Notes under the pieces: generated by a model
Told to the model about the DNA's origin: nothing
Seen by the model: only the letters and a program-made list of their open reading frames with translations
The model's database searches: none
Shown: in pieces, positions 1 through 7,339 of the stretch
How positions within the stretch are numbered: the first letter of the stretch is position 1
Layout: each line of letters starts with the position of its first letter
Origin: JBGTKH01 sp041744735
GTDB lineage: Bacteria > Planctomycetota > Planctomycetia > Pirellulales > Pirellulaceae
Length of the DNA: 13,921 nt
NCBI GenBank assembly: GCA_041744735.1
Contig: JBGTKH010000462.1
Span: forward strand, 1-13,921
Direction: 5' to 3'
Position numbers and translations under genes: made by a program

Positions 1-44
1 TGCCGTTTCCTACAATCGGGACTTGATTCGAGACTGGTTTGCTC

Positions 45-127
45 GCCAGAGTGGCGGAATGGCAGACGCGCTGGATTCAAAATCCAGTGTCCGTAAGGAC
101 GTGAGGGTTCGACTCCCTCCTCTGGTA
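45..127 (+). tRNA. tRNA-Leu (anticodon CAA)
   Basis: A complete class II cloverleaf can be folded by eye. The acceptor stem is GCCAGAG with CTCTGGT (a G-U pair at the base) and discriminator A127. The D-arm region is followed by anticodon stem CTGGA/TCCAG enclosing the loop TTCAAAA, so the anticodon is CAA and it reads UUG. A long variable arm (GTCC-GTAA-GGAC) and a T-arm (GAGGG/CCCTC around TTCGACT) follow; the long variable arm is typical of tRNA-Leu. The 3' CCA is not encoded. A TACAAT at 11-16 could be a -10 box, but its -35 would lie outside the window. Confidence 0.97.
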
Positions 128-138
128 CTTCAAGCGAG

Positions 139-174
139 AAAGGGATTTACGACACGTGGCGTAAATCCCTTTTT
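139..174 (+). terminator. Rho-independent terminator after tRNA-Leu
   Basis: A perfect 13-bp stem (139-151 with 160-172) closes an 8-base loop and runs into a TTTTT tract at 170-174. It starts 12 bases after the tRNA, so the tRNA appears to be the last or only gene of its transcript. Confidence 0.88.
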
Positions 175-484
175 CATTGCTGAAGCTGGCGCTGGGGACA
201 AATTGGGCAAATGGCCATTTATGGCCGGGGAGTATAGCACTGGTGCATAGTGTGAACGGCCAGAGTGTCTTGACCGATGGGCGCAACCGCTGCGTGGCAA
301 ATGACCTATTGCATCGTCGTAACCACGCGTAATAATGGACCCGATAGCATTGCGGAGCTAAAGTGTACGTCGCGTTCTGAAGGAGTCTTGCAATTCATAC
401 TTGGGGGCGCGTGCCGAATCTTGAAATGGCACTTCGCCAATACACGAGGACAAGACATCGTTTCGTGAGCGGTGGTGATGACAA
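175..484. other. Intergenic stretch without a convincing gene
   Basis: About 310 bases between the tRNA terminator and the first protein gene. Short open frames overlap on both strands, but none has a ribosome-binding site or a recognisable protein sequence. A 12-base perfect palindrome (AAATGGCCATTT, 209-220) is the only structured element seen; it may be chance. The promoter of the downstream gene presumably lies here, but I cannot place it. Confidence 0.5.
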
Positions 485-1252
485 GTGGATAAGCAATCCC
501 GTACGGATAAACTGCCGGCAACGCCCTTCGCAGATCCGCCTCAGTTCGCATTTCATGGTCGAGCTGCAATGGTTTCGGCTTTGGGCGAACTGTTGAAGGC
601 ACACGTATGCGCCTTCGATGCTGAGTGTGACAATTGGGATTTTGCCGTGGAGATCGCGACCCTCCGGCGATTTGGCCTCATGGCTACCGATCTACGCTGG
701 CTCATCCGCAAGAGTTACGTGGAACACCGTCGTGATACATCCGGGTATGACGACGACGGAAGGCGCTTCCAGACGGCAAATCCGCTGAAGTTCCAGTTGG
801 AAAGTTGTTTTGTGTTAACGAGCGCCGGTGCGGACTTTGCGAGTCGACTGCTCGATGGACATGACGCAGGATCAACGATGCTGCCAACGGCATTCGGACA
901 AATCCTTGTCCGTGTAGCTCCAAAACCTTGCTGGGATGCTGAACGCCGTCAACTTCGAGTATCCGAGCACGTCGTGAAGTACTTTCGCTGGCCGGCACCG
1001 AATCAAGAGCGGGTGCTGGCGGCGTTTGAGGAAGACGGCTGGACCACGAGAATCGACGATCCGCTGTTTCCAGCCGACGGCCAGGAGCCAAAAGAACGAT
1101 TGCATGACACGATTAAATGTCTGAATCGCCGGCAGAAAGTGCGCCTTATCCGATTTCGCGGCGACGGCACCGGTGAGGGCGTGGTTTGGCTATTCGAGCC
1201 CAAGGCGTGCGATGTTCTGGGCATCGACCTGCCGGCTCGAGAGGCATCATGA
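485..1252 (+). CDS. Planctomycete-type hypothetical protein, possibly with a winged-helix C-terminal region
   Basis: A 255-residue soluble protein with no signal peptide or membrane segment. I recognise the C-terminal pattern: K-P-x-W-D-x-E-R-R-x-L at about 147-157, APNQExxLxAFEEDGW at about 171-186, IDDPL at 190-194, then RLHDTIKCLNRRQ (205-217) and LIRFRGDGTGEGVVW (221-235). Hypothetical proteins of this type are frequent in planctomycetes; their function is unknown to me. The DTIK-x-LNR helix followed by the IRFRGDGTGEG hairpin resembles a winged-helix layout, so a DNA-binding or regulatory role is possible but unproven. The N-terminal half carries DLRWLIRKSYVEHRRD (69-84), also typical of these proteins. 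The GTG start at 485 has only a weak GGTGGTG purine-rich stretch upstream; an in-frame ATG at 569 (residue 29) is an alternative and would keep all recognisable motifs. It converges with the aldehyde dehydrogenase gene 102 bases downstream. Confidence 0.82.
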   Translation: MDKQSRTDKLPATPFADPPQFAFHGRAAMVSALGELLKAHVCAFDAECDNWDFAVEIATLRRFGLMATDLRWLIRKSYVEHRRDTSGYDDDGRRFQTANPLKFQLESCFVLTSAGADFASRLLDGHDAGSTMLPTAFGQILVRVAPKPCWDAERRQLRVSEHVVKYFRWPAPNQERVLAAFEEDGWTTRIDDPLFPADGQEPKERLHDTIKCLNRRQKVRLIRFRGDGTGEGVVWLFEPKACDVLGIDLPAREAS

Positions 1253-1354
1253 AATTGCGGATCAGACGAGAGAGGCCGTTTGCCGAAACGTGACAGCGTA
1301 ACGGCTGTCCCACGACAACGATTCCGCTGCAGGTCGGCAAGCCGCTCGGGGAAT

Positions 1355-2773
1355 TCAATTCTGGGTCGGCCTGTGGACGACTTTTAGCCTTGTAAACTCG
1401 GAAACTCCGGCCGGGCCGTTTTCGTAACCGATCCCTGATGTCTTTCGTCCTCCGAATGGAATCAGCGGATCGAGCACGCCATGTCGATTGACCCAAACGG
1501 TTCCGCACTCCAAACGGCTCGCCAAGTCGGCCGCCAATTCTTCGTTGCGAGTCCAGATTGATCCGCCAAGTCCGAAATCGGTTGCGTTGGCCCTCGCGAT
1601 TGCGTGATCGGCATCGGTAAACGACATGATCGGCAAGACTGGTCCAAACTGTTCTTCAACGACCAACGGATCAGCGTCGGCGACATCGGTAACGATGGTT
1701 GGCGGGAAGAAGTAACCTGGACCGGAAAGCGGTTCGCCCCCTGCAACGATCGAAGCGCCGCCTTGCCTCGTGTGTTTAACGAGTTCATCAACTCGACTGA
1801 ATTGCCGTTCGTGAGCCAATGGGCCCATTTGCGTTCGCGGGTGTAATCCATCACCGACGATCGTCTCGCGAGCGCGCTGAGCCAACTTTGCCACAAGCGG
1901 CTCGAAGATCGACTCGTGAACAAACAGACGCTTGATGCCCGAACAAAACTGTCCCGCGTTCGTGAACGCGCCCCAGAACAACGGCTCTACGATTTGATTG
2001 ACGTCGGCGTCCGCAAGCACGATCGCGGCGTCGTTTCCGCCCAGCTCGAGCGTTGTGGATTTGAGCGTATCGGCCGAATTCCTCAGCAGAGTCCTGCCCA
2101 CGTGAACAGAACCGGTAAAGGACACGTGTCCGACCTCAGCCGAGTCGAGCAGCCAGCCGCCGAGTTCGCGGTCACCGACCAAGACCGTCAGCACGCCTTT
2201 CGGCAATGGCGCAGCGTCGCCTGCGATTAACTCGGCAAGCCGAAGTGTCGAGAGCGGCGTGAATGGCGACGGTTTCAACACCACGACATTACCAGGCAAG
2301 AGCGCCGATGCGATCTTGCAGGCCGCGAGAAAAATGGGGAAATTCCACGACGTAATTGCCCCCACGATACCAATCGGTTCGTGTTGCACTTTCGCCACGC
2401 CGTGTTCGGTGGCGATCTGTTCAACTGGCAGCGCGAGTTCCGCAAGAGTTGCAAACCAGTGGGAGGCCGCATAAATCTCGTTCAGCGCCTCGCGCTTTGG
2501 TTTTCCTTGTTCCTGCGTCAAGAGCGTTGCCAATTCAAAAGCGTTCTTGCGTTTGCGAAGCACCTCGACACATTGCCTGAGTGCGACTCGACGATGGTCT
2601 TCGCTGGTCCGCCACATTTGAAACGCCTGACCCGCGCGTTCAATGGCTGAGGCAAAGTCTGCGCGCGTGGAACAGGGAATCCTGTCCAAGACTGCTTCGG
2701 TCGCGGGATTGATTACGGTGAGGGTGTCCGCCAGCGTAGAAATGCGTGCCGTCGCTTCAATTGTCGATGTCAC
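1355..2773 (-). CDS. NAD(P)-dependent aldehyde dehydrogenase
   Basis: A 472-residue member of the ALDH superfamily, which oxidises aldehydes to carboxylates with NAD(P)+ in the cytoplasm. All catalytic landmarks are present. Numbered from the GTG start, they are SWNFP with the oxyanion Asn144, VVLKPSP with the cofactor-binding Lys167, FTGS of the Rossmann fold near 219-222, LELGGND with general-base Glu243, NAGQFCSG with nucleophile Cys277, EEQFGP with Glu374 (nicotinamide ribose contact) and the C-terminal PFGGRKTSGIG. Length is normal for the family. The frame is open back to a TTG at 2839, but that codon overlaps the likely -35 box. The GTG at 2773 has AGGAG 8 bases upstream and removes an unalignable Arg-rich leader, so I chose it. 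The gene is divergent from the selenoprotein candidate. The substrate cannot be read from sequence; betaine-aldehyde, succinate-semialdehyde or apocarotenal-type aldehydes are all possible. Confidence 0.93.
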   Translation of the reverse strand: MTSTIEATARISTLADTLTVINPATEAVLDRIPCSTRADFASAIERAGQAFQMWRTSEDHRRVALRQCVEVLRKRKNAFELATLLTQEQGKPKREALNEIYAASHWFATLAELALPVEQIATEHGVAKVQHEPIGIVGAITSWNFPIFLAACKIASALLPGNVVVLKPSPFTPLSTLRLAELIAGDAAPLPKGVLTVLVGDRELGGWLLDSAEVGHVSFTGSVHVGRTLLRNSADTLKSTTLELGGNDAAIVLADADVNQIVEPLFWGAFTNAGQFCSGIKRLFVHESIFEPLVAKLAQRARETIVGDGLHPRTQMGPLAHERQFSRVDELVKHTRQGGASIVAGGEPLSGPGYFFPPTIVTDVADADPLVVEEQFGPVLPIMSFTDADHAIARANATDFGLGGSIWTRNEELAADLASRLECGTVWVNRHGVLDPLIPFGGRKTSGIGYENGPAGVSEFTRLKVVHRPTQN

Positions 2774-2809
2774 CAGAGAGGCTCCTGCTTGATGGAGACG
2801 GCGCCGTTT

Positions 2810-2839
2810 GTTATACGTAACAGTGTCGCAGAACAACAA
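2810..2839 (-). promoter_or_regulatory. Candidate sigma70-type promoter for the aldehyde dehydrogenase
   Basis: On the minus strand, TTGTTG (2834-2839) and TATAAC (2810-2815, five of six consensus bases) are separated by 18 bases. Transcription would start near 2803, about 30 bases before the chosen GTG start. This is a visual match only. Confidence 0.35.
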
Positions 2840-2849
2840 TCGCCTTCGA

Positions 2850-2876
2850 TGGATCGATCAGCCCATTTTCGATCCA
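2850..2876. promoter_or_regulatory. 8-bp inverted repeat in the divergent promoter region
   Basis: TGGATCGA (2850-2857) and TCGATCCA (2869-2876) form a perfect 8-bp inverted repeat with an 11-base spacer. It lies between the candidate aldehyde dehydrogenase promoter and the start of the selenoprotein candidate, a position suited to an operator controlling both. A chance palindrome cannot be excluded. Confidence 0.35.
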
Positions 2877-2907
2877 ATGAGCATTGGTTCTCGCGAAATC
2901 AACGACA

Positions 2908-4083
2908 ATGGCCGCGATTCCGCACCCGAGACTCGTCGCAATGAACGCGCAGACTGACGCAATGCCTGATGTACAAATACCGGAAGACATTTCCGGTTGG
3001 TTTCAGGGTCGTTTCCTTGCTCCGACGTTTTTAGGGAGTCTTCTGGGGCCTATCTTTGGATCGCCGCTCCGAGATCCCAAGATCTTTGCCGTGCTCAAGC
3101 CACGCCCGGCCTATCGGTACGCAGCAATCGACGCTTGGCGACGAACCATGTGGCACCATGGCGGCCTGCCGCGGCGAACAAGAGAAGCCATCGCCGTTGC
3201 CGTCTCGGTAGCCAACGAATGCCTTTACTGAAGTGATTCGCATTCGATCTTTCTGCGGTCGGCAGGAGCCACAAGCGTCGAAACAATCCAATTTGTCGGC
3301 GCCGTTCGGAAGGCGATTGTGATTCACGACGCGAACGAACTGCAGCGGAGCCTGAGTCAAAACGGCTTTGATAGCACGGAGGCGTTCTTGATCGCAGTTG
3401 CTGTCGCGCTGACCAGAAATCTCGCCCTGCCAGTGCGTGGCGGCCCCGTCGGACATTCACATCCACTCTTGTTTCGGGAACAGTTGATCGATGGGTTGGC
3501 GGTCACGTTCATGTTCAATATCGTAAATCGCATTGCGAACGCCTACGATCTTCAGCCGGAGTGGGTCGCATTGCGGCGTACGGAATCGATTCGGCGAATC
3601 ACACGTTCGTTCATGGCATTTGGCTTGCCCTTTCAGATGCCGCTGTCCAACGACAGCAAAGAAGCCTCTGAGCCTCTCTGCACTCACGTGTATTCATTCG
3701 TCCGTCACTTTGGCTTCGATGAAGTTTCGCCCGTCTGGCAGCAGCTTTGTGTTTTGCCTTCGATCGAAGTCGCAATCTATCAGCTTCTGTGGGTAGCCGT
3801 AAATTGCTCGGACACGGACGATGAATTACTCGACGCAGTGACGCAAACTTGCCTTGGGCCTCCGGAAGCGATTTGCCCTCCCAAGACGGCTGACGCCCAT
3901 TTGTCGGTTTGGAAGCAAATGTTCGCGGAACCTTACAATCCATTTCCATTCGAGGCATCAGTGTCGGCAATCAGCACAGGGGTGAAGCTCGACATTGTCT
4001 TTCGAGTCGCGCTGCTGGCCAGCATCCACAAACTGAATTGCAGCAATGTTCGGAGTCTGGTTATGCAAGCTTTTGAAGGGTAG
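2908..4083 (+). CDS. AhpD/carboxymuconolactone decarboxylase-like protein, candidate selenoprotein (in-frame UGA = Sec108)
   Basis: Reading through one TGA (3229-3231) gives a continuous 391-residue protein. The first part holds the AhpD signature: Glu93, then 11 residues, Cys105-Leu-Tyr-Sec108, then Ser-Asp-Ser-His112. This reproduces the E-x11-C-x2-C-x3-H spacing of AhpD alkylhydroperoxidases, with Sec replacing the second Cys. In AhpD these residues reduce peroxides by thiol relay; the Sec form should be a CxxU redox centre. The 284 codons after the TGA have no other stop or frameshift. They are protein-like, including a second all-helical region near 225-390 that may be a degenerate CMD-type repeat. 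A SECIS-like hairpin follows the TGA. No signal peptide is evident, so it is probably cytoplasmic. The start is uncertain: ATG 2908, ATG 2941 and ATG 2962 are all possible, none with a strong ribosome-binding site; TTG 2884 is less likely. A nonsense mutation or sequencing error is the main alternative. Confidence 0.8.
3229..3231 (+). other. Recoded UGA (selenocysteine) codon
   Basis: The TGA sits in the context TGC CTT TAC TGA AGT GAT TCG CAT, that is C-L-Y-U-S-D-S-H. It replaces exactly the second Cys of the AhpD CxxC motif, and the same frame continues to the TAG at 4081-4083. Cys-to-Sec exchange at a redox Cys is the standard signature of bacterial selenoproteins. Incorporation itself is inferred. 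Confidence 0.78.
3243..3282 (+). promoter_or_regulatory. Candidate bacterial SECIS element
   Basis: An upper stem pairs 3250-3256 with 3262-3268: 7 pairs, two of them G-U wobbles, with the four next to the loop Watson-Crick (CTGC/GCAG). The apical loop is GGTCG (3257-3261). A lower stem TTCGA/TCGAA (3243-3247 with 3278-3282) can close it across an asymmetric internal loop. The loop begins 25 bases after the UGA. Bacterial SECIS elements lie directly downstream of the UGA inside the coding region and carry a G at the start of the apical loop; the E. coli fdhF loop contains GGUC, as here. This was folded by eye only. Confidence 0.62.
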
Positions 4084-4093
4084 CGCTACGGAA

Positions 4094-5572
4094 TTACTTG
4101 GATTCGCTGTGCGGAAACTGTCGCAGAAACGATGCGTGAAAGCCGAGGTGAATCGGGTTCGGCAGCGATAACAACGTAACGGGACCCGCCGCGATCTCGT
4201 GGGCATTGAAAATCGCGAAATAACTACTCGCGGGCGTCGATGCGTCGAAGACGTGGCAGATGATCACACCTTGGCTCGCGCCGGACGGATCGGCGACAAA
4301 AACCGGTTCGCCGCCAAGATACTGGCCGAGTGGACACGCCCAGATATCGAAGTTATCCGGCTGCGACCATTTGGCGTGGACAAGCCGGTCAAAAAACTTC
4401 CGCCCGTGCCGGCCGGTGGCCGAGATACCTAGCATCCACAGGTCGTCATAAGGCTGCGACTCTAGGCGCGGATCAATGGCTGGAAAATCGGGCGCAAAGC
4501 GGTAGTTGATCGACGTCTTGCGGGCAATCGTCCGAGTTGCCAAGTCAACCTGGAACCGAACTGGTTGGCCGAACGGCGCGTCCACAAACAGGTCCGGCAA
4601 CTCCTGGTACTGGTCGTAAACCGGGCGCTCGAATTCGATCACGTCCACGACGAGTTGGTTGTTCTGCTCGAACGCGTTGATCGTATGCAGGCAATAGCGC
4701 CCCTCGATCGGAATCCGCGCAATCTCTGTTCCCGTTTGGCGGCATAAGATCAACAGTTGACTTCCGCACTGTGGCTGCCACGAAAGTGAATCGATCGTCG
4801 CCAATCCGCGCTCGGTCAGGCCGGTGGTGTCCAAAACGTAGGGACTCAAATAGAAGATGACGTAGTTTTCGCTGGCCGCGAAGTCGTGCAGCGAACACGA
4901 CAGATCAATCGGCACACGCGCGCGGCAAGCGAGCCTTCCTGCACGGTCGAAACGGTAGTAAATCAACAGCGGCTGATCCGGCGCGAAGAAGATGCCGAAA
5001 TTGAGCAATTCGCCATTTCGAGCATCAATCTTCGGGTGGGCCGAAAAGGGCGCCGCATCATTTAAGGCGCGATCGAAGTCAAACGTCTTCGCGGGAGTCA
5101 GCGTTTCGAGCGTGACCGGGTCCAATTCCATCGGCAAGCTCTGCTCGCCGAAGGCCAGAAGTTTGTTTTGATAGGGAAAGACACTCACGTTGTAGGGCGA
5201 CTCGGTGCCGATTCCACGTTTCAAACGATCGCCCTCGAACGCCGTCCCAAATGTGCGATAAATGCGCTGCTGCTGCTCTGCTTCCCGAACAAACTTTCTT
5301 CCGCGAACGAAGCGGTTTCCGAAGAACACGCCATCGTTGGTGAATCGCAGCGTACACACCATTCCGTCGCCGTCGAGCCAGTTCGCGTAGCGCTGTCCGC
5401 CGAAATCGAATTTGGCAGGTCCGTTCAAGTAGTAACTTCCCCGTAGAAATTCGGGAACGATTCCCCACACGTCGTCGATGCGGTAGGCGGACTCTGAGAT
5501 GTCCTGAAAGAAGGCATTCTCGATTTCGGGCGAGAAGTCAACAATCGTGGAAATGCTTGGCATGCTTATCAT
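4094..5572 (-). CDS. Carotenoid-cleavage oxygenase (RPE65/CCD family)
   Basis: A 492-residue, full-length member of the carotenoid oxygenase family: non-haem Fe(II) enzymes that split double bonds of carotenoids, apocarotenoids or stilbenoids with O2 to give aldehydes or ketones. The four iron-binding histidines are all visible: His179 (in SAHPKID), His229 (in SLHDFA), His296 (in CLHTINAFE) and His479 (in LGFHASF). The family signature ANWLDGDGMV lies at 63-72 and LNGPAKF at 49-55. No signal peptide is seen, so it is probably cytoplasmic or membrane-associated. The ATG at 5572 is preceded by GGAA with suitable spacing; an ATG three codons later is the alternative. The stop lies 10 bases from the stop of the selenoprotein candidate, which converges on it. 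The divergent neighbour is a porin. The substrate cannot be told from sequence. Confidence 0.94.
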   Translation of the reverse strand: MISMPSISTIVDFSPEIENAFFQDISESAYRIDDVWGIVPEFLRGSYYLNGPAKFDFGGQRYANWLDGDGMVCTLRFTNDGVFFGNRFVRGRKFVREAEQQQRIYRTFGTAFEGDRLKRGIGTESPYNVSVFPYQNKLLAFGEQSLPMELDPVTLETLTPAKTFDFDRALNDAAPFSAHPKIDARNGELLNFGIFFAPDQPLLIYYRFDRAGRLACRARVPIDLSCSLHDFAASENYVIFYLSPYVLDTTGLTERGLATIDSLSWQPQCGSQLLILCRQTGTEIARIPIEGRYCLHTINAFEQNNQLVVDVIEFERPVYDQYQELPDLFVDAPFGQPVRFQVDLATRTIARKTSINYRFAPDFPAIDPRLESQPYDDLWMLGISATGRHGRKFFDRLVHAKWSQPDNFDIWACPLGQYLGGEPVFVADPSGASQGVIICHVFDASTPASSYFAIFNAHEIAAGPVTLLSLPNPIHLGFHASFLRQFPHSESK

Positions 5573-5646
5573 CGACGATTCCGCGACGGGTCAGGCTGTT
5601 CAGATGCGAGCTTTCTGGCGAGCGGAGGCTCGGCGCTGATTGTCGG

Positions 5647-5667
5647 TGCGACAAGCACTATGTCGCA
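5647..5667. promoter_or_regulatory. 7-bp inverted repeat between divergent genes
   Basis: TGCGACA (5647-5653) and TGTCGCA (5661-5667) form a perfect inverted repeat with a 7-base spacer. It lies in the 256-base region separating the divergent carotenoid oxygenase and porin genes, where an operator would be expected. Downstream, GATAAT at 5741-5746 could be a porin -10 box, but no good -35 is seen. Confidence 0.33.
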
Positions 5668-5828
5668 ATGAATCCAATTATTCAAATGAGGATGACCAAA
5701 AATGACTCAACCCCCAATGTAGAAGCTTGCCGGTTATGCCGATAATAGGGCTAAGGAAAGGTGTCCTCATCCGGTTCTGGCAGCATGCGACTTGTCTACA
5801 GTCCGCGGATTCCCGCTGAGTTCTCAAG

Positions 5829-7301
5829 ATGCAAGGTAATCACCACCGAATTCTCGCGGCGCTATGGTTGTTAGCTAGCATTACGCCGGGCAGCACGGCG
5901 AACGCCCAGACGCGGCTGCCAGATACCAACGTCGTCATGGCATCGCAAGCGTCATTGATCGAGCCGGTTGGGCCGTCGGTTCAACTGGAAGACCTGGCGA
6001 CACAGGTCCAGCGCCAAGCCATTGAAATCGATCGACTGCGCGAACAATTTGCCGCTTCGCAAGAAGCGATGTTGAAATCTGCCACGGTGGATCCTCTGAG
6101 CTTTCGAGGAAAGTGGGACTACGGTCTCTGGTTCGAGTCCGCAAACGGCGACTTTCGCGCGAACATTGGCGGGCGCGTCGAACAGGATTGGGTCTGGTTC
6201 GACACCGAGCCCGATTTGGCAGCAGCCATTGGCCACATGGACGATGGTGTGTTCTTTCGCCGTGCTCGTATTCACGGCGCGGGCAGAATGTATGGTGTCA
6301 TCGATCTTTTTGCCGAGTTTGAAGCGGCGCCGGTCGACAACCTTGTCTTCCAAGACATGTGGGCTCAATTGCGCGAAATTCCCCTGATCGGACATCTCCG
6401 CGTCGGTCACGTAAAGGTGCCGCTGGGTCTGGAGAATTACACGAGCGCCAAGTACATCACGTTCTTTGAAAGATCCGCCGTCCACGATGCGTTTCAACAG
6501 GAATACGACCCGGGAATGGTTGCCTGGAACTACGGTCCGGAAAAGAACGTCACCTGGGCCGCGGCTTTGATGCGTTTGGATCCCGACGAATCGGGGCGTG
6601 CGTTTGGCAACGGTCGCTACAGCGGTGTGGGCCGTGTGACGATGGTTCCTTGGAGTGCGAATGACGACCGGGCGTTGCTGCACTTAGGCGGCGGCTACCG
6701 ATACGATCACGGAGGCATTTTTGACCCTGCCGTGGGAACGGAAGTGGTTCGATTTCGCACCCGGCCCGAGTTTAGGAATACTCGTCGATTCCTGGACACC
6801 GGTCCTTTGATATCTAGCGGTACCAGCATTCTGGTCGTTGAGGGTGCTGTCGTGCTTGGGTCGTTTTCGGTGCAGGCCGAGTACCTCAGCACGACCGTGC
6901 ATGACGCTTCGATTCCCATGGGCGGTCCGGCTCTGGGCAATGCCTCGTTCGACGGTTACTACGTGTATGCGAGTTACCTTTTAACCGGTGAAACACGGCC
7001 CTACGATCGCACGACGGGAGCCTTTGGTCGCGTCGTGCCGGCCGAAAACGTGCGTCCTGGTACGGGGAACATGCTGCTGCAAGGTGCCTGGGAGGTCGGG
7101 ATCCGCTATTCGCTGGTCGATCTGAATGACCCAGGCGTCAATGGCGGCGTTTTGCAAACCGTGACGACCGGCTTGACCTGGTATCTCAATCCGAACACCA
7201 AGGTCTTGTTCAACTACATCTGGGCGCGGCGCGACGTCCCTGGGCCGCCCGTCGACGGCGACGCAAATCTGTTCGGAACGCGGTTCCACATCGCGTTCTA
7301 A
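5829..7301 (+). CDS. Phosphate-selective porin O/P-type outer membrane protein
   Basis: A 490-residue outer membrane beta-barrel protein. The N-terminus has a signal peptide: a basic start, the hydrophobic stretch ILAALWLLASITP, and a likely cleavage after ANA at residue 26. A heptad-rich segment follows at about 51-82 (VQLEDLATQVQRQAIEIDRL and onward), fitting a periplasmic trimeric coiled coil. The remainder shows alternating amphipathic strands with features of the porin O/P family: ANIGGRVEQDWVWFD (111-125), DGVFFRRARIHGAG (139-152), VKVPLGLENY, and a final strand FGTRFHIAF ending in Phe, as expected for BAM-dependent insertion. The family name suggests phosphate, but pore selectivity cannot be inferred. 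The start ATG has only a weak GAG upstream. The gene stands alone on its strand, ending 38 bases before the stop of the convergent membrane-protein gene. Confidence 0.88.
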   Translation: MQGNHHRILAALWLLASITPGSTANAQTRLPDTNVVMASQASLIEPVGPSVQLEDLATQVQRQAIEIDRLREQFAASQEAMLKSATVDPLSFRGKWDYGLWFESANGDFRANIGGRVEQDWVWFDTEPDLAAAIGHMDDGVFFRRARIHGAGRMYGVIDLFAEFEAAPVDNLVFQDMWAQLREIPLIGHLRVGHVKVPLGLENYTSAKYITFFERSAVHDAFQQEYDPGMVAWNYGPEKNVTWAAALMRLDPDESGRAFGNGRYSGVGRVTMVPWSANDDRALLHLGGGYRYDHGGIFDPAVGTEVVRFRTRPEFRNTRRFLDTGPLISSGTSILVVEGAVVLGSFSVQAEYLSTTVHDASIPMGGPALGNASFDGYYVYASYLLTGETRPYDRTTGAFGRVVPAENVRPGTGNMLLQGAWEVGIRYSLVDLNDPGVNGGVLQTVTTGLTWYLNPNTKVLFNYIWARRDVPGPPVDGDANLFGTRFHIAF

Positions 7302-7339
7302 ATGCACGACGAGGCTACATGGGCAGTGCCATCTGCGCA

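Noticed and set aside
45..127. tRNA-Leu as an integration site for a genomic island
   Set aside because: No integrase, and no duplicated tRNA 3' end was seen in the window.
209..220. AAATGGCCATTT palindrome as an operator
   Set aside because: Short, isolated and far from the next start; compatible with chance.
1290..1313. ACAGC/GCTGT hairpin between two convergent genes as a terminator
   Set aside because: The stem is only 5 bp and no T-tract follows on either strand.
2884..3231. Upstream part of the AhpD-like frame as an independent 115-residue protein, with the downstream part (3319-4083) as another
   Set aside because: Both are in the same frame, the sequence remains homologous in character across the TGA, and splitting would cut the AhpD motif between its two redox residues.
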